Shown here: positions 15,541 to 26,513 of the stretch, piece by piece
How positions within the stretch are numbered: position 1 is the stretch's first letter
How the letters are laid out: every line of letters begins with the position of its first letter
NCBI RefSeq assembly: GCF_003590645.1
Contig: NZ_CP031834.1
Location: 3,100,501 to 3,164,500 of the forward strand
Length of the DNA: 64,000 nt
Direction: 5' to 3'
Origin: Mesorhizobium sp. DCY119
GTDB taxonomy: Bacteria > Pseudomonadota > Alphaproteobacteria > Rhizobiales > Rhizobiaceae
Translations under genes and position numbers: made by a program
Notes under the pieces: generated by a model
The model's database searches: none
Seen by the model: the letters and a program-made list of their open reading frames with translations, nothing else
Told to the model about the DNA's origin: nothing

Positions 15541-17682
15541 TTATGAGTGCGCCAACACTGCCAGCAGCAGCAATGCGACGATGTTGGTGATCTTGATCGC
15601 CGGGTTGACGGCCGGACCGGCGGTATCCTTATAGGGATCGCCGACCGTATCGCCGGTCACCGAAGCCTTGTGCGCTTCGGAACCCTTGAGATGCTTGACG
15701 CCGTCCTTGTCGGTGAAACCGTCTTCGAACGACTTCTTGGCATTGTCCCAGGCACCGCCACCCGAGGTCATCGAGATGGCGACGAACAGGCCGTTGACGA
15801 TAACGCCGAGCAGCGAAGCGCCGAGTGCGGCAAACGCCGAAGCCTTGGAACCGGAGATGAGCAGCACGCCGAAATAGACGACGAGCGGCGCCAGCACCGG
15901 CAGCAGCGACGGGATGATCATCTCCTTGATCGCCGCCTTGGTCAGAAGGTCGACGGCGCGGGCGTAGTTGGGCTTGGAAGTGCCCTTCATGATGCCCGGA
16001 TCCTCGCGGAACTGGCGGCGAACCTCCTCGACGATTGCTCCCGCAGCACGACCGACGGCGGTCATGGCGATGCCGCCGAAGAGATAGGGAATCAGGCCGC
16101 CGAAGATCAGGCCGGCAACGACGTAAGGATTGGAGAGGTCGAAGGAGACTTCGCCCATGCCCTGGAAGTAGGGATATTTGTCGCCATTGGCGGCAAAGAA
16201 CTTCAGGTCGTTCGAATAGGCCGCAAACAGTACCAGCGCGCCGAGGCCGGCCGAACCGATGGCATAGCCCTTGGTGACCGCCTTGGTGGTGTTGCCGACA
16301 GCGTCGAGTGCGTCGGTGGAGTGCCGCACTTCCTTGGGCAGGCCGGCCATTTCAGCGATACCACCGGCATTATCCGTGACCGGGCCGAAGGCGTCGAGTG
16401 CCACGATCATGCCGGCAAGGCCGAGCATGGTGGTTACCGCGATCGCCGTGCCGAACAGGCCGCCGAGCTGGTAGGTCGAAATGATGCCGCCGACGATGAC
16501 GATTGCCGGAAGTGCAGTCGATTCCAGCGAAACCGCCAGGCCCTGGATGACGTTGGTGCCGTGGCCCGTCACCGAAGCCTGGGCGATGGAATTGACCGGG
16601 CGCTTGTTGGTGCCGGTGTAGTATTCGGTGATGACGACGATAAGACCGGTCACCAGAAGGCCGACAAGGCCGCAGACGAACAGGTTCTGCCCGGTGACGG
16701 TGACGCCGCCGCCGGTACCGATCTCGCCCCAGCCGACGGTGAGCGACGTTGCAGCACCCAGGCCGATGATCGAAAGCAGGCCGGTGACGATCAGCCCCTT
16801 GTAGAGCGCGCCCATGATCGAGCCGTTGGAGCCGAGCTTGACGAAGAAGGTGCCGATGATCGAGGTGATGATGCAGGCGCCGCAGATGGCCAGCGGATAG
16901 AGCATGACGCTGCCGAGAACGGCAGTGCCGCCGAAGAAGATCGCCGCCAGAACCATGGTGGCGACGACGGTCACCGCATAGGTCTCGAACAGGTCGGCTG
17001 CCATGCCGGCGCAGTCGCCGACATTGTCGCCGACGTTGTCGGCAATGGTCGCCGGGTTGCGTGGGTCGTCTTCCGGGATACCGGCTTCGACCTTGCCGAC
17101 GAGATCGCCGCCGACGTCGGCGCCCTTGGTGAAGATGCCGCCGCCGAGACGGGCGAAGATCGAGATCAGCGAAGCGCCGAAGCCGAGCGAGACGAGCGCG
17201 TCGATGACTGTGCGGTCATCGGGCGCCAGGCCCATCGGGCCGATGAGAACCCAGTAGTAGACGGACACGCCGAGCAGCGCGAGGCCTGCCACCAGCATGC
17301 CGGTGATGGCGCCCGACTTGAAGGCGATGTCGAGGCCGGCTGCCAGGCTGTTGGAGGCTGCCTGTGCCGTGCGCACATTGGCTCGCACAGACACATGCAT
17401 GCCGATGAAACCGGCCACGCCCGAAAGCACTGCGCCGATCAGGAAACCGATTGCTGCGGTCGCCGATAAAAGCCACCAGGCCAGAAGGAGAACCACCACG
17501 CCGACGATGGCGATGGTTGTGTATTGACGCGCAAGATAAGCCTGTGCCCCCTCCCGGATGGCGGCTGATATTTCCTGCATGCGTGCATTGCCCTGGTCGG
17601 CTGCAAGAACCGACTGTGTCGCCCAGATGGCGTAAAGGACAGAAAGCAGGCCGCAGGCAATGACGACGTAAAGCATGGTCAT
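15541..17682 (-). CDS. hppA: Membrane-bound H+-translocating pyrophosphatase, K+-independent type
   Basis: A 713-residue polytopic inner-membrane pump (about 16 TM helices) that couples pyrophosphate hydrolysis to proton export. The substrate-binding motifs are complete: [20 protein letters not shown] with [20 protein letters not shown], and a second Asp/Lys-rich block near the C-terminus ([18 protein letters not shown]). The [16 protein letters not shown] segment has Lys where K+-dependent enzymes have Ala, which marks the K+-independent class. The gene has its own promoter region of 224 bp upstream and converges with bamE. Confidence 0.96.
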   Translation of the reverse strand: MTMLYVVIACGLLSVLYAIWATQSVLAADQGNARMQEISAAIREGAQAYLARQYTTIAIVGVVVLLLAWWLLSATAAIGFLIGAVLSGVAGFIGMHVSVRANVRTAQAASNSLAAGLDIAFKSGAITGMLVAGLALLGVSVYYWVLIGPMGLAPDDRTVIDALVSLGFGASLISIFARLGGGIFTKGADVGGDLVGKVEAGIPEDDPRNPATIADNVGDNVGDCAGMAADLFETYAVTVVATMVLAAIFFGGTAVLGSVMLYPLAICGACIITSIIGTFFVKLGSNGSIMGALYKGLIVTGLLSIIGLGAATSLTVGWGEIGTGGGVTVTGQNLFVCGLVGLLVTGLIVVITEYYTGTNKRPVNSIAQASVTGHGTNVIQGLAVSLESTALPAIVIVGGIISTYQLGGLFGTAIAVTTMLGLAGMIVALDAFGPVTDNAGGIAEMAGLPKEVRHSTDALDAVGNTTKAVTKGYAIGSAGLGALVLFAAYSNDLKFFAANGDKYPYFQGMGEVSFDLSNPYVVAGLIFGGLIPYLFGGIAMTAVGRAAGAIVEEVRRQFREDPGIMKGTSKPNYARAVDLLTKAAIKEMIIPSLLPVLAPLVVYFGVLLISGSKASAFAALGASLLGVIVNGLFVAISMTSGGGAWDNAKKSFEDGFTDKDGVKHLKGSEAHKASVTGDTVGDPYKDTAGPAVNPAIKITNIVALLLLAVLAHS

Positions 17683-17906
17683 TATGCCGATCTTCCCTGA
17701 TTGTGAGCCCGGTAGAACCCCTCCCCGGGCGCTGCGATGAAGACCGGTTGGCCGTGTAGCCGGAATCCGGTCTGCGACTATTTGTCCGCAACGGATCGGC
17801 CAACGTCAAGTCAGTGTTGAGTTTTTGCCGGATTTTTGCCGTTTTTGATTAGGCCAAGCGACTGCCAAGCCTAGAGCCTCACGACAGGCGGGGAGTATCC
17901 AGGCCC

Positions 17907-19130
17907 TTACGGGCGCCGCACGGCAGACGTGTCCGGCACGTGCCTGCGCGAAACAACCAGCCATACCAGCGCCACGAGGCAGATCGCCGTCACCGGGAAC
18001 ACCACCCAGTTCAGCATCTCCCAGCCATAGGCGTTGTAGACCTTGCCGGACATCAGCGAAGCGAAGGCGACACTGCCGAACAGGACGAAATCGTGAAAGC
18101 CCTGTGCCCTGCCCTTTTCGGACGGGTGATAGGTTTCCGCCACAAGCGCGGTCGCGCCGATGAAGGCAAAATTCCAGCCGAGACCGAGCAGGATCAGCGC
18201 TGTCCAGAACTGCCAGAGCTGGATGCCCGAAAGCGCAACCAGCGCGCAGCCGATCAGCAGGATGAAGCCCGTCGCAACAATCGTATTTACGCCGAAGCGG
18301 TGGATCAGCCGGCCCGTAAAGAAACTCGGCGCAAACATCGCCATGACATGCCAGGAAATGCCCAGCGTCGCCTCGTCCGGCGAAAAACCGCAGCCGACCA
18401 TGGCAAGCGGCGCGCCGGTCATGACGAAAGTCATCAGAGTGAAGGACCCGACGCCGCAAAGCAGCGCCACGATGAAGCGTGGCTGCGAAATGATCTCACC
18501 GAGCGGGCGGGCACTTCGGTGATCGACCGCTTTCTTGTGCGTATCCGGGCTCGTGCGCAGAAACGACAGAACGATCGCGCCGGCCGCCGAAAGCACGAGG
18601 ATCGCCGCGAAGGAACCGGCAAACATCACCGGCGCGAACAGTTCGCGCGTGAAGATGACGATCTGCGGCCCGAGGATCGCGGTAATCACGCCGCCGGCCA
18701 GCACGAAGGAAATGGCGCGCGCCTTGAATTCGCGCGGCGCATTGTCGGCAGCCGCAAAACGGAACTGCTGGACGAAAGCGCCGCCAATGCCGACGATCAT
18801 CAGGCCGGCAGCAAACAGCCAGAAGTTGGATTGGAAGAGCGCCAGCGTCGCAACGAGCCCGCCCAGCGCCGTCGCCAGCGTACCAGTCATAAAGCCGTTG
18901 CGCTGACCAAGCCATCTCAACACCGCCGCTGCCGGCAGCGAGCCCAGCGCAACGCCGAGGTTGAAGCCAGTAACAGGAGCGGTTGCTAGCGACTTGTCGG
19001 CGCCGAGCAGATAATGGCCGGCAAGCGCGCCGAGCGAGATGCAGATGGGAGCGGCCGAGCCGACAATTGCCTGCGAGGCTGCGAGGATGATCGCCGTTCG
19101 CCGTGCGTTGCTTTGCGCGGCGTCGCTCAT
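17907..19130 (-). CDS. MFS transporter
   Basis: A 407-residue transporter with 12 predicted TM helices. The start at 19130 ([12 protein letters not shown]) overlaps the nusB stop as TGATG; the longer frame upstream is the antisense-like shadow of nusB. The N-terminal half has the short GxLPAAAVLRWLGQRNG loop between TM2 and TM3, and a long cytoplasmic loop follows TM6 (HKKAVDHRSARPLGEI). The family resembles uncharacterised drug/metabolite exporters; the substrate is unknown. Coupling to nusB suggests that it is transcribed with the riboflavin genes, so a flavin-related substrate is conceivable but unsupported. Confidence 0.85.
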   Translation of the reverse strand: MSDAAQSNARRTAIILAASQAIVGSAAPICISLGALAGHYLLGADKSLATAPVTGFNLGVALGSLPAAAVLRWLGQRNGFMTGTLATALGGLVATLALFQSNFWLFAAGLMIVGIGGAFVQQFRFAAADNAPREFKARAISFVLAGGVITAILGPQIVIFTRELFAPVMFAGSFAAILVLSAAGAIVLSFLRTSPDTHKKAVDHRSARPLGEIISQPRFIVALLCGVGSFTLMTFVMTGAPLAMVGCGFSPDEATLGISWHVMAMFAPSFFTGRLIHRFGVNTIVATGFILLIGCALVALSGIQLWQFWTALILLGLGWNFAFIGATALVAETYHPSEKGRAQGFHDFVLFGSVAFASLMSGKVYNAYGWEMLNWVVFPVTAICLVALVWLVVSRRHVPDTSAVRRP

Positions 19131-19627
19131 CAGGCGTCTTTGCCGCGTCCTTCGCCGCGCACGCGGCGCGACACCCGGTCGAGCACGGCGTTCACCAGCT
19201 TCGGCTCGTCTTCGACATAGAACGCCTTGGCAATGTCGACATATTCCGAAACGATGACGGCAACCGGCACGTCCGGACGCTGCATCAACTCGTAGACGCC
19301 GGAACGCAGGATAGCGCGCAAAGTCGAATCGAGACGGGAAAGCGGCCAGTCCTCGGTCAAAGCCTGACGGATGACCGGATCGACCGTCTTCTGATTCTCG
19401 ACGACACCGGCAAGGATAGCGCGGAACCACTGCGCATCAGCTTCGCGATAGAGCGCGCCGTCGACTTCCTTGCCCAGCCTGAAGGCTTCATATTCGGCGG
19501 TGATTTCGAGCAGGCCGGCACCCGCCACATCCATCTGGTAGAGCGCCTGCACGGCGGCAAGGCGGGCCGCGCCACGCTTGTTGGCCTGGCGGATGGGGGG
19601 CTGACCGTTTTCGGCTGGCTCAGTCAC
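19130..19627 (-). CDS. nusB: Transcription antitermination factor NusB
   Basis: A 165-residue all-helical RNA-binding protein that, with NusE/S10, binds boxA in rRNA operons and supports antitermination. The start is GTG at 19627 behind GGAG, two bases after the ribH stop. Family signatures are [19 protein letters not shown] near 20-38, [18 protein letters not shown] near 100-117, and [20 protein letters not shown] near 127-146. The N-terminal 18 residues are a polar extension. ribH-nusB adjacency is widely conserved in bacteria. Confidence 0.96.
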   Translation of the reverse strand: MTEPAENGQPPIRQANKRGAARLAAVQALYQMDVAGAGLLEITAEYEAFRLGKEVDGALYREADAQWFRAILAGVVENQKTVDPVIRQALTEDWPLSRLDSTLRAILRSGVYELMQRPDVPVAVIVSEYVDIAKAFYVEDEPKLVNAVLDRVSRRVRGEGRGKDA

Positions 19628-19629
19628 GA

Positions 19630-20085
19630 TCAGGCTCCAAGGCGTTCGCGCAGGGCGATCATGGTGAGTGCGGCGCGCGCTGCGAAGCCGCCCTTGTCGC
19701 CCTCATGGCGCTTGGCGCGCGCCCAGGCCTGGTCGTCGTTTTCGACGGTCAGGATGCCGTTGCCGATCGCAAGCGATTCCTTGACCGCGAGGTCCATCAG
19801 CGCACGGCTCGATTCGTTGGCGACGATGTCGAAATGATAGGTCTCACCGCGAATGACGGTGCCAAGGGCGACATAGCCGTCATATTCCGTGCCGCCTTCC
19901 TCCGCGCCATCGAGCGCAAAAGAGATTACGGCAGGCACTTCCAGCGCGCCGGGAACCGTCACGACATCATAAGTCGCACCCGCATCGTCGAGCGCAGCCT
20001 TGGCGCCTTCGAGAAGCGCGTCGGCGAGGTCGTCGTAAAAACGGGCCTCGATTATGAGCAAATGCGGTTTTGTGGAACTGGCCAT
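19630..20085 (-). CDS. ribH: 6,7-dimethyl-8-ribityllumazine synthase
   Basis: A 151-residue enzyme that condenses the ribityl-aminouracil with dihydroxybutanone phosphate in riboflavin synthesis and forms icosahedral or pentameric assemblies. The ATG at 20085 ([20 protein letters not shown]) gives normal family length. The phosphate- and substrate-binding segments GALEVPAVI and [20 protein letters not shown] are present, with the catalytic His in the latter. It heads the ribH-nusB-MFS unit. I looked for an FMN riboswitch in the 244-bp upstream gap and saw no RFN consensus. Confidence 0.96.
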   Translation of the reverse strand: MASSTKPHLLIIEARFYDDLADALLEGAKAALDDAGATYDVVTVPGALEVPAVISFALDGAEEGGTEYDGYVALGTVIRGETYHFDIVANESSRALMDLAVKESLAIGNGILTVENDDQAWARAKRHEGDKGGFAARAALTMIALRERLGA

Positions 20086-20329
20086 GAACGTCTCCGGGAA
20101 CGTCGGTGACTTAGGCCGAAGCCGGTCAGTTCGCAAGCGGAAGATTGCCGGACGACCGTTCGAGGCGCTCCATCTGCGGCATCTTCGGCTGCGATGAAGG
20201 ACGCGCTCTGAAACCGCACGCTCCGGGGCTCTTATGAAATGAGAAACAAATTCCGGCATCATCGATGTCGGAAACAGCGTTTTCCATTCGTCCTATGTGG
20301 GCCAAACGACACCGTGGAGGACCAATCAA

Positions 20330-20725
20330 ATGAGCAAGACCGTTGCAATTCTCATCGCAAGGCTGATTTTCGGCGGCGTTTTCGTCATGGCCGCGAGCTT
20401 CAAGTTTCTCGGCATGGAAGCGACAGCCGGCTACATCGCCGCGGCGGGTTTTCCGTTTCCGCTGTTTCTCGCCTGGGTCGCCGCCTTCTTCGAGGTCGCG
20501 CTCGCTCTCGCATTGCTGACCGGCGCGTTCTTCTCGGAAGCCGCCATCCTTGCGGCAGTCTATGTGCTGTTCCTGGCCTTTGCCTTTCACGGCCCGTCGC
20601 ACTGGGAAGGCAATCAGGCGGAATTCGGATTCTTCATCGATCACTTCACCTTCATCGCCGGCCTTTTGTTCGCCGCGGTTCATGGACCGGGCGAAAAGCT
20701 GGCAATCAGGAAGAGCGTTTTTTGA
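20330..20725 (+). CDS. DoxX family membrane protein
   Basis: A 131-residue inner-membrane protein with four TM helices (about 4-22, 40-62, 68-88 and 104-122), the DoxX layout. The ATG at 20330 follows GTGGAGGACC. The segment ARLIFGGVFVMAASFKFLGM is the typical first helix with its FK motif. DoxX proteins are annotated as quinone-linked oxidoreductase subunits, but most are uncharacterised. It sits between ribH and ribE on the opposite strand, which splits the riboflavin genes, and its stop is 3 bp from the ribE stop. Confidence 0.85.
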   Translation: MSKTVAILIARLIFGGVFVMAASFKFLGMEATAGYIAAAGFPFPLFLAWVAAFFEVALALALLTGAFFSEAAILAAVYVLFLAFAFHGPSHWEGNQAEFGFFIDHFTFIAGLLFAAVHGPGEKLAIRKSVF

Positions 20726-20728
20726 GCC

Positions 20729-21346
20729 TCAAAGCCCCTCTTCCGCCGCCTGCGAAAGCCGCGCCGCATAGCGCGCCATGGTGTCGATCTCGAGATTGAC
20801 GCGGTCGCCGACCTTTCGCTCGCCCCAGGTGGTGACGGTCAGCGAATGGTGGATCAGGAGCACGTCGAAGCGGGTGCGCTCGACCTTGTTGACGGTGAGC
20901 GAAGTGCCGTCGAGCGCCACGGAACCCTTGGGCGCGATGAATTTCGCCAGCTCGCGCGGCGCTTCGAGCGTGAAGCGCACGGCGTCGCCCTCGTCCTGCC
21001 GCGCGACGATTTCGGCCATGCCGTCGACATGGCCGGAAACGATGTGGCCGCCGAGTTCATCACCGATCTTCAATGCGCGTTCGAGATTGATGCGCGTACC
21101 GGCGTCCCAGCCAGCGGCAGTCGTCAGACGCAGCGCTTCTTCCCAGGCCTCGACCTCGAACCAGCGGCCGTTCGCGCCGGCTTCCGGCAGGGTGACGACG
21201 GTCAGGCAGACACCGCCGCAGGAGATCGATGCGCCGATGTCGATGGTTTCCGGGTCGTAGGCTGTGTCGATGCGCAGCCTGACGCCCTCGCTCAGCGGCG
21301 AGACGGAGGCGACTGAACCAACATCGGTGACAATTCCGGTAAACAT
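20729..21346 (-). CDS. ribE: Riboflavin synthase, alpha subunit
   Basis: A 205-residue enzyme that dismutates two ribityllumazines to riboflavin. The N-terminus MFTGIVTDVGSVASV and the two tandem lumazine-binding repeats (CGGVCLTVV in the first; LDGTSLTVNKV in the second) are diagnostic. The start at 21346 shares one base with the ribD stop (TGATG), so the two are coupled. Upstream in-frame ATG at 21364 lies inside ribD and is less likely. It belongs to the nrdR-ribD-ribE unit. Confidence 0.96.
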   Translation of the reverse strand: MFTGIVTDVGSVASVSPLSEGVRLRIDTAYDPETIDIGASISCGGVCLTVVTLPEAGANGRWFEVEAWEEALRLTTAAGWDAGTRINLERALKIGDELGGHIVSGHVDGMAEIVARQDEGDAVRFTLEAPRELAKFIAPKGSVALDGTSLTVNKVERTRFDVLLIHHSLTVTTWGERKVGDRVNLEIDTMARYAARLSQAAEEGL

Positions 21347-22467
21347 CAGAAATTCCTTGTCCATTCGGCATAGCTGTCGTCGCCGAAGCGCGCCTGGCGC
21401 GTAAGGCGAAACCCTGCCGGCATATGGTTCTCATCAACCGGTGCTGCAATGCCGCCCGCGCCCAGTTCGATTGGACCACGAAAAATCACGATGCGGTCGA
21501 CCGTATCGTCGGCGAGGAAATTGCGCGCCGTCTCCGCCCCGCCCTCCACCATGACATTCATCATGCCAAGTGCTGCGAGATCCTCCAGCAATTCCGGCAG
21601 CGCGATGCGGCCGTCATAGGTGTCGGTGGCGAGCAATTTTACCCCGAGCGCTTCAAGTGCGGCTTTGCGCGCCACATCCGCTTCCGGCCCAACGGCCACG
21701 AATACGGGAACGGCTTCCGCCGTCCGTGCCAATTTGGAAGCCGGATCGAGCCGTGCCTGCCGGTCGAGCACGATGCGCACCGGCGAACGGGCCTCCAACC
21801 CCGGCAACCGTACCGTCAGTTCCGGGTCGTCGGCGAGCGCCGTGTTGATGCCGACCACGATCGCATCGGCCTCGGCGCGCATCAGATGCACCTGCCGGCG
21901 CGAGATCGCACCTGTGATGGCGATCTGCCCCTCGCCTAGCCGGCCAATCATGCCGTCGGCGGAAAGCGCAAGTTTCAGAGTCACTTGCGGACGTTTTTTC
22001 AGAGATCGAGTCAGATAACCGGCAAGCTGATCGGCAGCCTCGTCGGCCATCACCCGCTCGACTACCTCGATGCCGGCTTCGCGCAGGATGGCATAACCCT
22101 TGCCGGAAACGCGCGGGTCAGGGTCGCTCGCAGCACCCACAACGCGGGCCACGCCTGCCGAAACCAGCGCATTGGCGCAAGGCGGCGTGCGACCGTGATG
22201 GGCGCAGGGTTCGAGCGTCACATAAGCGGTCGCGCCACGCGCTTTTTCCCCGGCTTCGGCCAGCGCCTCGGCTTCCGCATGCGGCCTGCCACCGATGGCA
22301 GTCACGCCGCGCCCGACGATGACCGGGCCGTTGCCGTCGTCACGAACGAGCAGCGTGCCGACGGCGGGGTTCGTCGCCGTCAGGCCGGCATGTTTTCGCG
22401 ACATGCGAAGGGCTGCAGCCATGAAGCGGCGGTCAGTCGCCTGCTGGTCCTTATCGCGGCCAGCCAT
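21346..22467 (-). CDS. ribD: Bifunctional diaminohydroxyphosphoribosylaminopyrimidine deaminase/reductase
   Basis: A 373-residue two-domain enzyme that performs the deaminase and reductase steps of riboflavin synthesis. Residues 10-150 are the zinc cytidine-deaminase-like domain with HAEAEAL and PCAHHGRTPPC ligands. Residues 155-370 are the DHFR-like reductase domain (VTLKLALSADGMIG, VMVEGGAETARNFL). It starts three bases after the nrdR stop, and its stop overlaps ribE, forming the nrdR-ribD-ribE operon. Confidence 0.96.
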   Translation of the reverse strand: MAGRDKDQQATDRRFMAAALRMSRKHAGLTATNPAVGTLLVRDDGNGPVIVGRGVTAIGGRPHAEAEALAEAGEKARGATAYVTLEPCAHHGRTPPCANALVSAGVARVVGAASDPDPRVSGKGYAILREAGIEVVERVMADEAADQLAGYLTRSLKKRPQVTLKLALSADGMIGRLGEGQIAITGAISRRQVHLMRAEADAIVVGINTALADDPELTVRLPGLEARSPVRIVLDRQARLDPASKLARTAEAVPVFVAVGPEADVARKAALEALGVKLLATDTYDGRIALPELLEDLAALGMMNVMVEGGAETARNFLADDTVDRIVIFRGPIELGAGGIAAPVDENHMPAGFRLTRQARFGDDSYAEWTRNF

Positions 22468-22470
22468 GGC

Positions 22471-22941
22471 TCAGCCGAGGTCCTCTTCGTCCTCGCCCTT
22501 GAGCTCGCCGAGAACGTCATGAAAGTCCTTGGCCTCACGGAAATTGCGATAGACCGAAGCGAAGCGGACATAGGCGACGTCGTCGAGCGACTTCAGCGCC
22601 TCCATGACCAGACGTCCGATCTCGCCAGTCGTCACTTCGGTTTCGCCCGAGCTTTCGAGCTGGCGCACGATGCCGGTTACTGCACGGTCGATGCGTTCGG
22701 GATCGACATTGCGCTTGCGCACGGCGATTTCCATCGAACGCAGCAGCTTGTCGCGGCTGAACGGAACTTTTCGGCCGGACTTCTTCACCACGACCAGGTC
22801 GCGCAACTGCACGCGTTCGAAGGTGGTGAAGCGCCCGCCGCAGTCGGGGCAGACGCGACGCCGCCTGATCGCCGCGCCGTCTTCGGCGGGGCGGGAATCT
22901 TTGACCTGTGTGTCTTCCGACTGGCAGTAGGGGCAGCGCAT
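22471..22941 (-). CDS. nrdR: Transcriptional repressor NrdR
   Basis: A 156-residue repressor of ribonucleotide reductase genes that senses ATP/dATP. The N-terminal zinc ribbon has the paired motifs CPYC (3-6) and CPDC (31-34), followed by the ATP-cone domain ([20 protein letters not shown], about 50-140). The C-terminal tail is acidic. It heads the riboflavin operon and follows glyA across a 186-bp gap that holds a glyA terminator and a repeat remnant. nrdR-ribD linkage is conserved in many proteobacteria. Confidence 0.96.
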   Translation of the reverse strand: MRCPYCQSEDTQVKDSRPAEDGAAIRRRRVCPDCGGRFTTFERVQLRDLVVVKKSGRKVPFSRDKLLRSMEIAVRKRNVDPERIDRAVTGIVRQLESSGETEVTTGEIGRLVMEALKSLDDVAYVRFASVYRNFREAKDFHDVLGELKGEDEEDLG

Positions 22942-22982
22942 GTCTCAGCTTTGTCCTTCGCGATTCCTCTCGCGAAAGGCTT

Positions 22983-23018
22983 AGAGCATGATTGCGAAAA
23001 GTGGAAACCGCTTTTCGG
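22983..23018. repeat. Partial rhizobial intergenic repeat
   Basis: The stretch begins AGAGCATGATTGCGAAAAGT and continues to TTTTCGG; GAAAAGTGGAAACCGCTTTTC forms an imperfect hairpin. From memory, this unit is very common between genes in Rhizobiales genomes. It is apparently a truncated copy here, in the nrdR-glyA gap. A nearby CCGCAAATGAAA is duplicated at about 23062 and 23084. Confidence 0.6.
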
Positions 23019-23092
23019 TGCTGCCTGCGTCGCAAGCGAAGACAGAGCGTTCGTTTTTGCGCCGCAAATGAAATTTCGTTTTACACCGCAAA

Positions 23093-23121
23093 TGAAAAGG
23101 GCGGGAAAACCCGCCCTTTTC
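23093..23121 (-). terminator. Rho-independent terminator of glyA
   Basis: GAAAAGGGCGGG and CCCGCCCTTTTC form a perfect 12-bp stem around AAAA, seven bases beyond the glyA stop. The trailing TTTT on the minus strand supports termination. Confidence 0.85.
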
Positions 23122-23127
23122 AACCGT

Positions 23128-24441
<1,314 letters not shown>

Positions 24442-24706
24442 GTCAGGTAAATCCTTAGCTGGGGCGGTGCTCTGTTGCGCGGACATCATCCCTTGGGGAA
24501 GGAGATCATGTTCCATGCGGCGCGCCATTAGCACACTTGCTTGGACCTCGCCACGTTCGCCGCGCGAAATTTGGTGGTCGCTTTGCGGCAGAACGGCGCG
24601 GCGCACCCGAAAAGCGTGCCCTGCCCGCTTCCACGCCGGTTGCATATTGCGCCCAGCGCGGGTATTTCTGGCCTGCAACTCGTCATGATCAAGAAAGGAG
24701 GGCTGC

Positions 24707-24778
24707 GTGAATACGTTTTTTCGTCATCATCGTCAGCGTGGCCCAGTCAACGCCCTGCAAATGCGTTTGCAGGGCTGA
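24707..24778 (+). CDS. 23-codon upstream ORF before the ABC-F gene
   Basis: GTG start at 24707 seven bases behind AAGGAGG, stop TGA at 24778. The peptide is very basic at its N-terminus ([11 protein letters not shown]). Its last ten codons form a perfect 10-bp hairpin. The ABC-F start codon is 181 bp further on. Short translated leaders with hairpins control several ABC-F ribosome-protection genes by attenuation, so a regulatory role is possible. It could also be a chance ORF or a conserved micropeptide. Confidence 0.45.
   Translation: MNTFFRHHRQRGPVNALQMRLQG
24752..24775. promoter_or_regulatory. Perfect hairpin at the end of the upstream ORF
   Basis: GCCCTGCAAA and TTTGCAGGGC pair perfectly around the tetraloop TGCG. 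No T-run follows, so this is not a simple terminator. It overlaps the last codons of the 23-codon ORF, one base before its stop. Confidence 0.6.
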
Positions 24779-24959
24779 CCAGAACGATCGCCGACAAAGC
24801 ATCTCTCCCGGTCTGCCCTTCGTGGTGACGCAGCTCTGAGCCTTGAGGTTTAGCGCCTGCGTATCGTGAATTTTCACCGAGTTTTGACTGCCAGAATCCG
24901 CATTTTGCAGTGCTCACCGCGGATACGGCACGTCGCTCGGCACAGACCAGAGAACGACA

Positions 24960-26489
24960 ATGGCTTTGATCAATCTGCGCAATCTCGGCGTCACGCTTGG
25001 CGCTCCGCTCTTTTCCAATCTCAATCTTTCTGTCGAGGCCGGCGACCGGCTTGGCATCGTAGCGGCCAATGGCAGAGGCAAATCCACGCTTCTGCGATGC
25101 ATAGCCGGCAGCTTCGAGCCGACGGCCGGTGACATCACGCGTTCGCGCGGCCTGCGTATCGGCCATGTCGAGCAGGATATCCCCGCCAAGCTGCTCGATA
25201 TTCCCTTTTATGAGGCCGTCCAGGAGGTTTTGTCCCCGGAACAGGCTCATTCGGAGAGCTGGCGCGTCGATGTCGTGCTCGACTCCCTCGACGTGCCGGA
25301 AGCGATGCGCGAAAAACCCCTCGCCCAGCTCAGCGGCGGCTGGCAGCGGCTTGCCATGCTCGCCCGCGTCTGGGTGACCGATCCCGACGCCCTGCTCCTG
25401 GACGAACCGACAAACCACCTCGACCTCGCCCGTATCCGGCAGCTGGAAGACTGGCTGAACGCGCTTCCGCGCGATGTTCCGGTGATCATTTGCAGCCACG
25501 ACCGGGCGTTCCTCGACGCCACGACCAATCGCACGCTGTTCCTGCGTGCCGAGCGCTCGCAGGTCTTTTCGCTGCCCTATTCACGAGCCCGCGCCGCTTT
25601 GGACGAGGTCGACGCCTCCGAGGAGCGGCGATACCAGAAGGACATGAAGGTCGCTCAACAGCTGCGCCGTCAGGCCGCCAAGCTCAACAATATCGGCATC
25701 AATTCGGGCAGCGACCTGCTGACGGTCAAGACCAAGCAGCTCAAGCAGCGCGCCGAGCGCATGGAGGATGCCGCTCGGCCCGGATATCAGGAGCGATCGT
25801 CGGGCGCGATCAAGCTTGCCAATCGCGGCACGCATGCAAAGATCCTGATCACGCTCGACGATGCGTCCGTTGAGACGCCGGACGGCACGCTGCTGTTCAA
25901 GACCGGCAGGAAGTGGCTCTGCCAGGGCGACCGCATCGTCCTTCTCGGGCGCAACGGTGCCGGCAAGTCACGCCTCGTTCACCTGATCAGGAAGGCGATA
26001 ATGGAGCCAACCGCATCAGCGGAAACGGTCAAGGCCACGCCTTCCCTCGTGCTCGGCTATGGCGACCAGGGACTGTCCGACCTCGCCGACGACGACACGC
26101 CGCTCGCCACCCTCAGCCGCCGTTTCGAGGTCGGCGACCAGCGCGCCCGCACCTTGCTGGCGGGTGCCGGGATGACGGTCGAAATGCAGGCCAGCGCCAT
26201 TGGCCGGCTTTCGGGCGGGCAGAAGGCGCGGCTGGCGATGCTGGTGCTGCGGCTGACCAATCCAAACTTCTATCTGCTCGACGAGCCGACCAACCATCTC
26301 GATATCGACGGGCAGGAAGCGCTGGAAACCGAGTTGATGGCGCATGAGGCAAGCTGCCTGCTGGTCTCGCACGACCGAAGCTTCGTCAGGGCCGTCGGCA
26401 ATCGCTTCTGGCTGATCGAGAAACGGCGGCTGGTCGAGGTCGAAAGTCCGGAAGAATTCTTCGCGTCGGTTGTCGAGGCGGACGGCTGA
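24960..26489 (+). CDS. ABC-F family ATP-binding cassette protein
   Basis: A 509-residue soluble protein with two ABC domains and no membrane segment, as in translation factors and ribosome-protection proteins of the ABC-F class. Domain 1 has Walker A ANGRGKST (about 38-45) and signature LSGGW. Domain 2 has GRNGAGKS (about 329) and LSGGQ; both have LLDEPTNHLD. The linker (about 210-280) is charged and helical, as needed to reach the ribosomal peptidyl-transferase region. It resembles the Uup/YheS side of the family rather than a known resistance subtype. Preceded by a leader-like ORF. Confidence 0.88.
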   Translation: MALINLRNLGVTLGAPLFSNLNLSVEAGDRLGIVAANGRGKSTLLRCIAGSFEPTAGDITRSRGLRIGHVEQDIPAKLLDIPFYEAVQEVLSPEQAHSESWRVDVVLDSLDVPEAMREKPLAQLSGGWQRLAMLARVWVTDPDALLLDEPTNHLDLARIRQLEDWLNALPRDVPVIICSHDRAFLDATTNRTLFLRAERSQVFSLPYSRARAALDEVDASEERRYQKDMKVAQQLRRQAAKLNNIGINSGSDLLTVKTKQLKQRAERMEDAARPGYQERSSGAIKLANRGTHAKILITLDDASVETPDGTLLFKTGRKWLCQGDRIVLLGRNGAGKSRLVHLIRKAIMEPTASAETVKATPSLVLGYGDQGLSDLADDDTPLATLSRRFEVGDQRARTLLAGAGMTVEMQASAIGRLSGGQKARLAMLVLRLTNPNFYLLDEPTNHLDIDGQEALETELMAHEASCLLVSHDRSFVRAVGNRFWLIEKRRLVEVESPEEFFASVVEADG

Positions 26490-26513
26490 ATGGAGGCGAG
26501 GCCCGGGCAGCAC

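Larger units (their letters stand above)
24442..24959. other. 518-bp gap between glyA and the ABC-F gene
   Basis: The gap must contain the divergent promoters. The half next to glyA shows no recognised riboswitch. The half next to the ABC-F gene holds a 23-codon ORF at 24707-24778 with a strong ribosome binding site and a perfect hairpin at 24752-24775. Beyond it, up to 24959, I see only TTGAGG and TTTTGAC motifs that could belong to a promoter. Confidence 0.5.

Noticed and set aside
15547-17469. 640-codon open frame on the plus strand opposite hppA
   Set aside because: It is the mirror frame of hppA, kept open by third-position GC bias. Its sequence is Arg/Asp/Ala-rich with no fold-like pattern, whereas hppA has all catalytic motifs.
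19131-19430. Extension of the MFS frame over nusB
   Set aside because: Out-of-frame reading of nusB; the MFS start at 19130 is in a TGATG overlap.
20086-20329. FMN riboswitch before ribH
   Set aside because: I looked for the conserved RFN sequence blocks and saw none on either strand.
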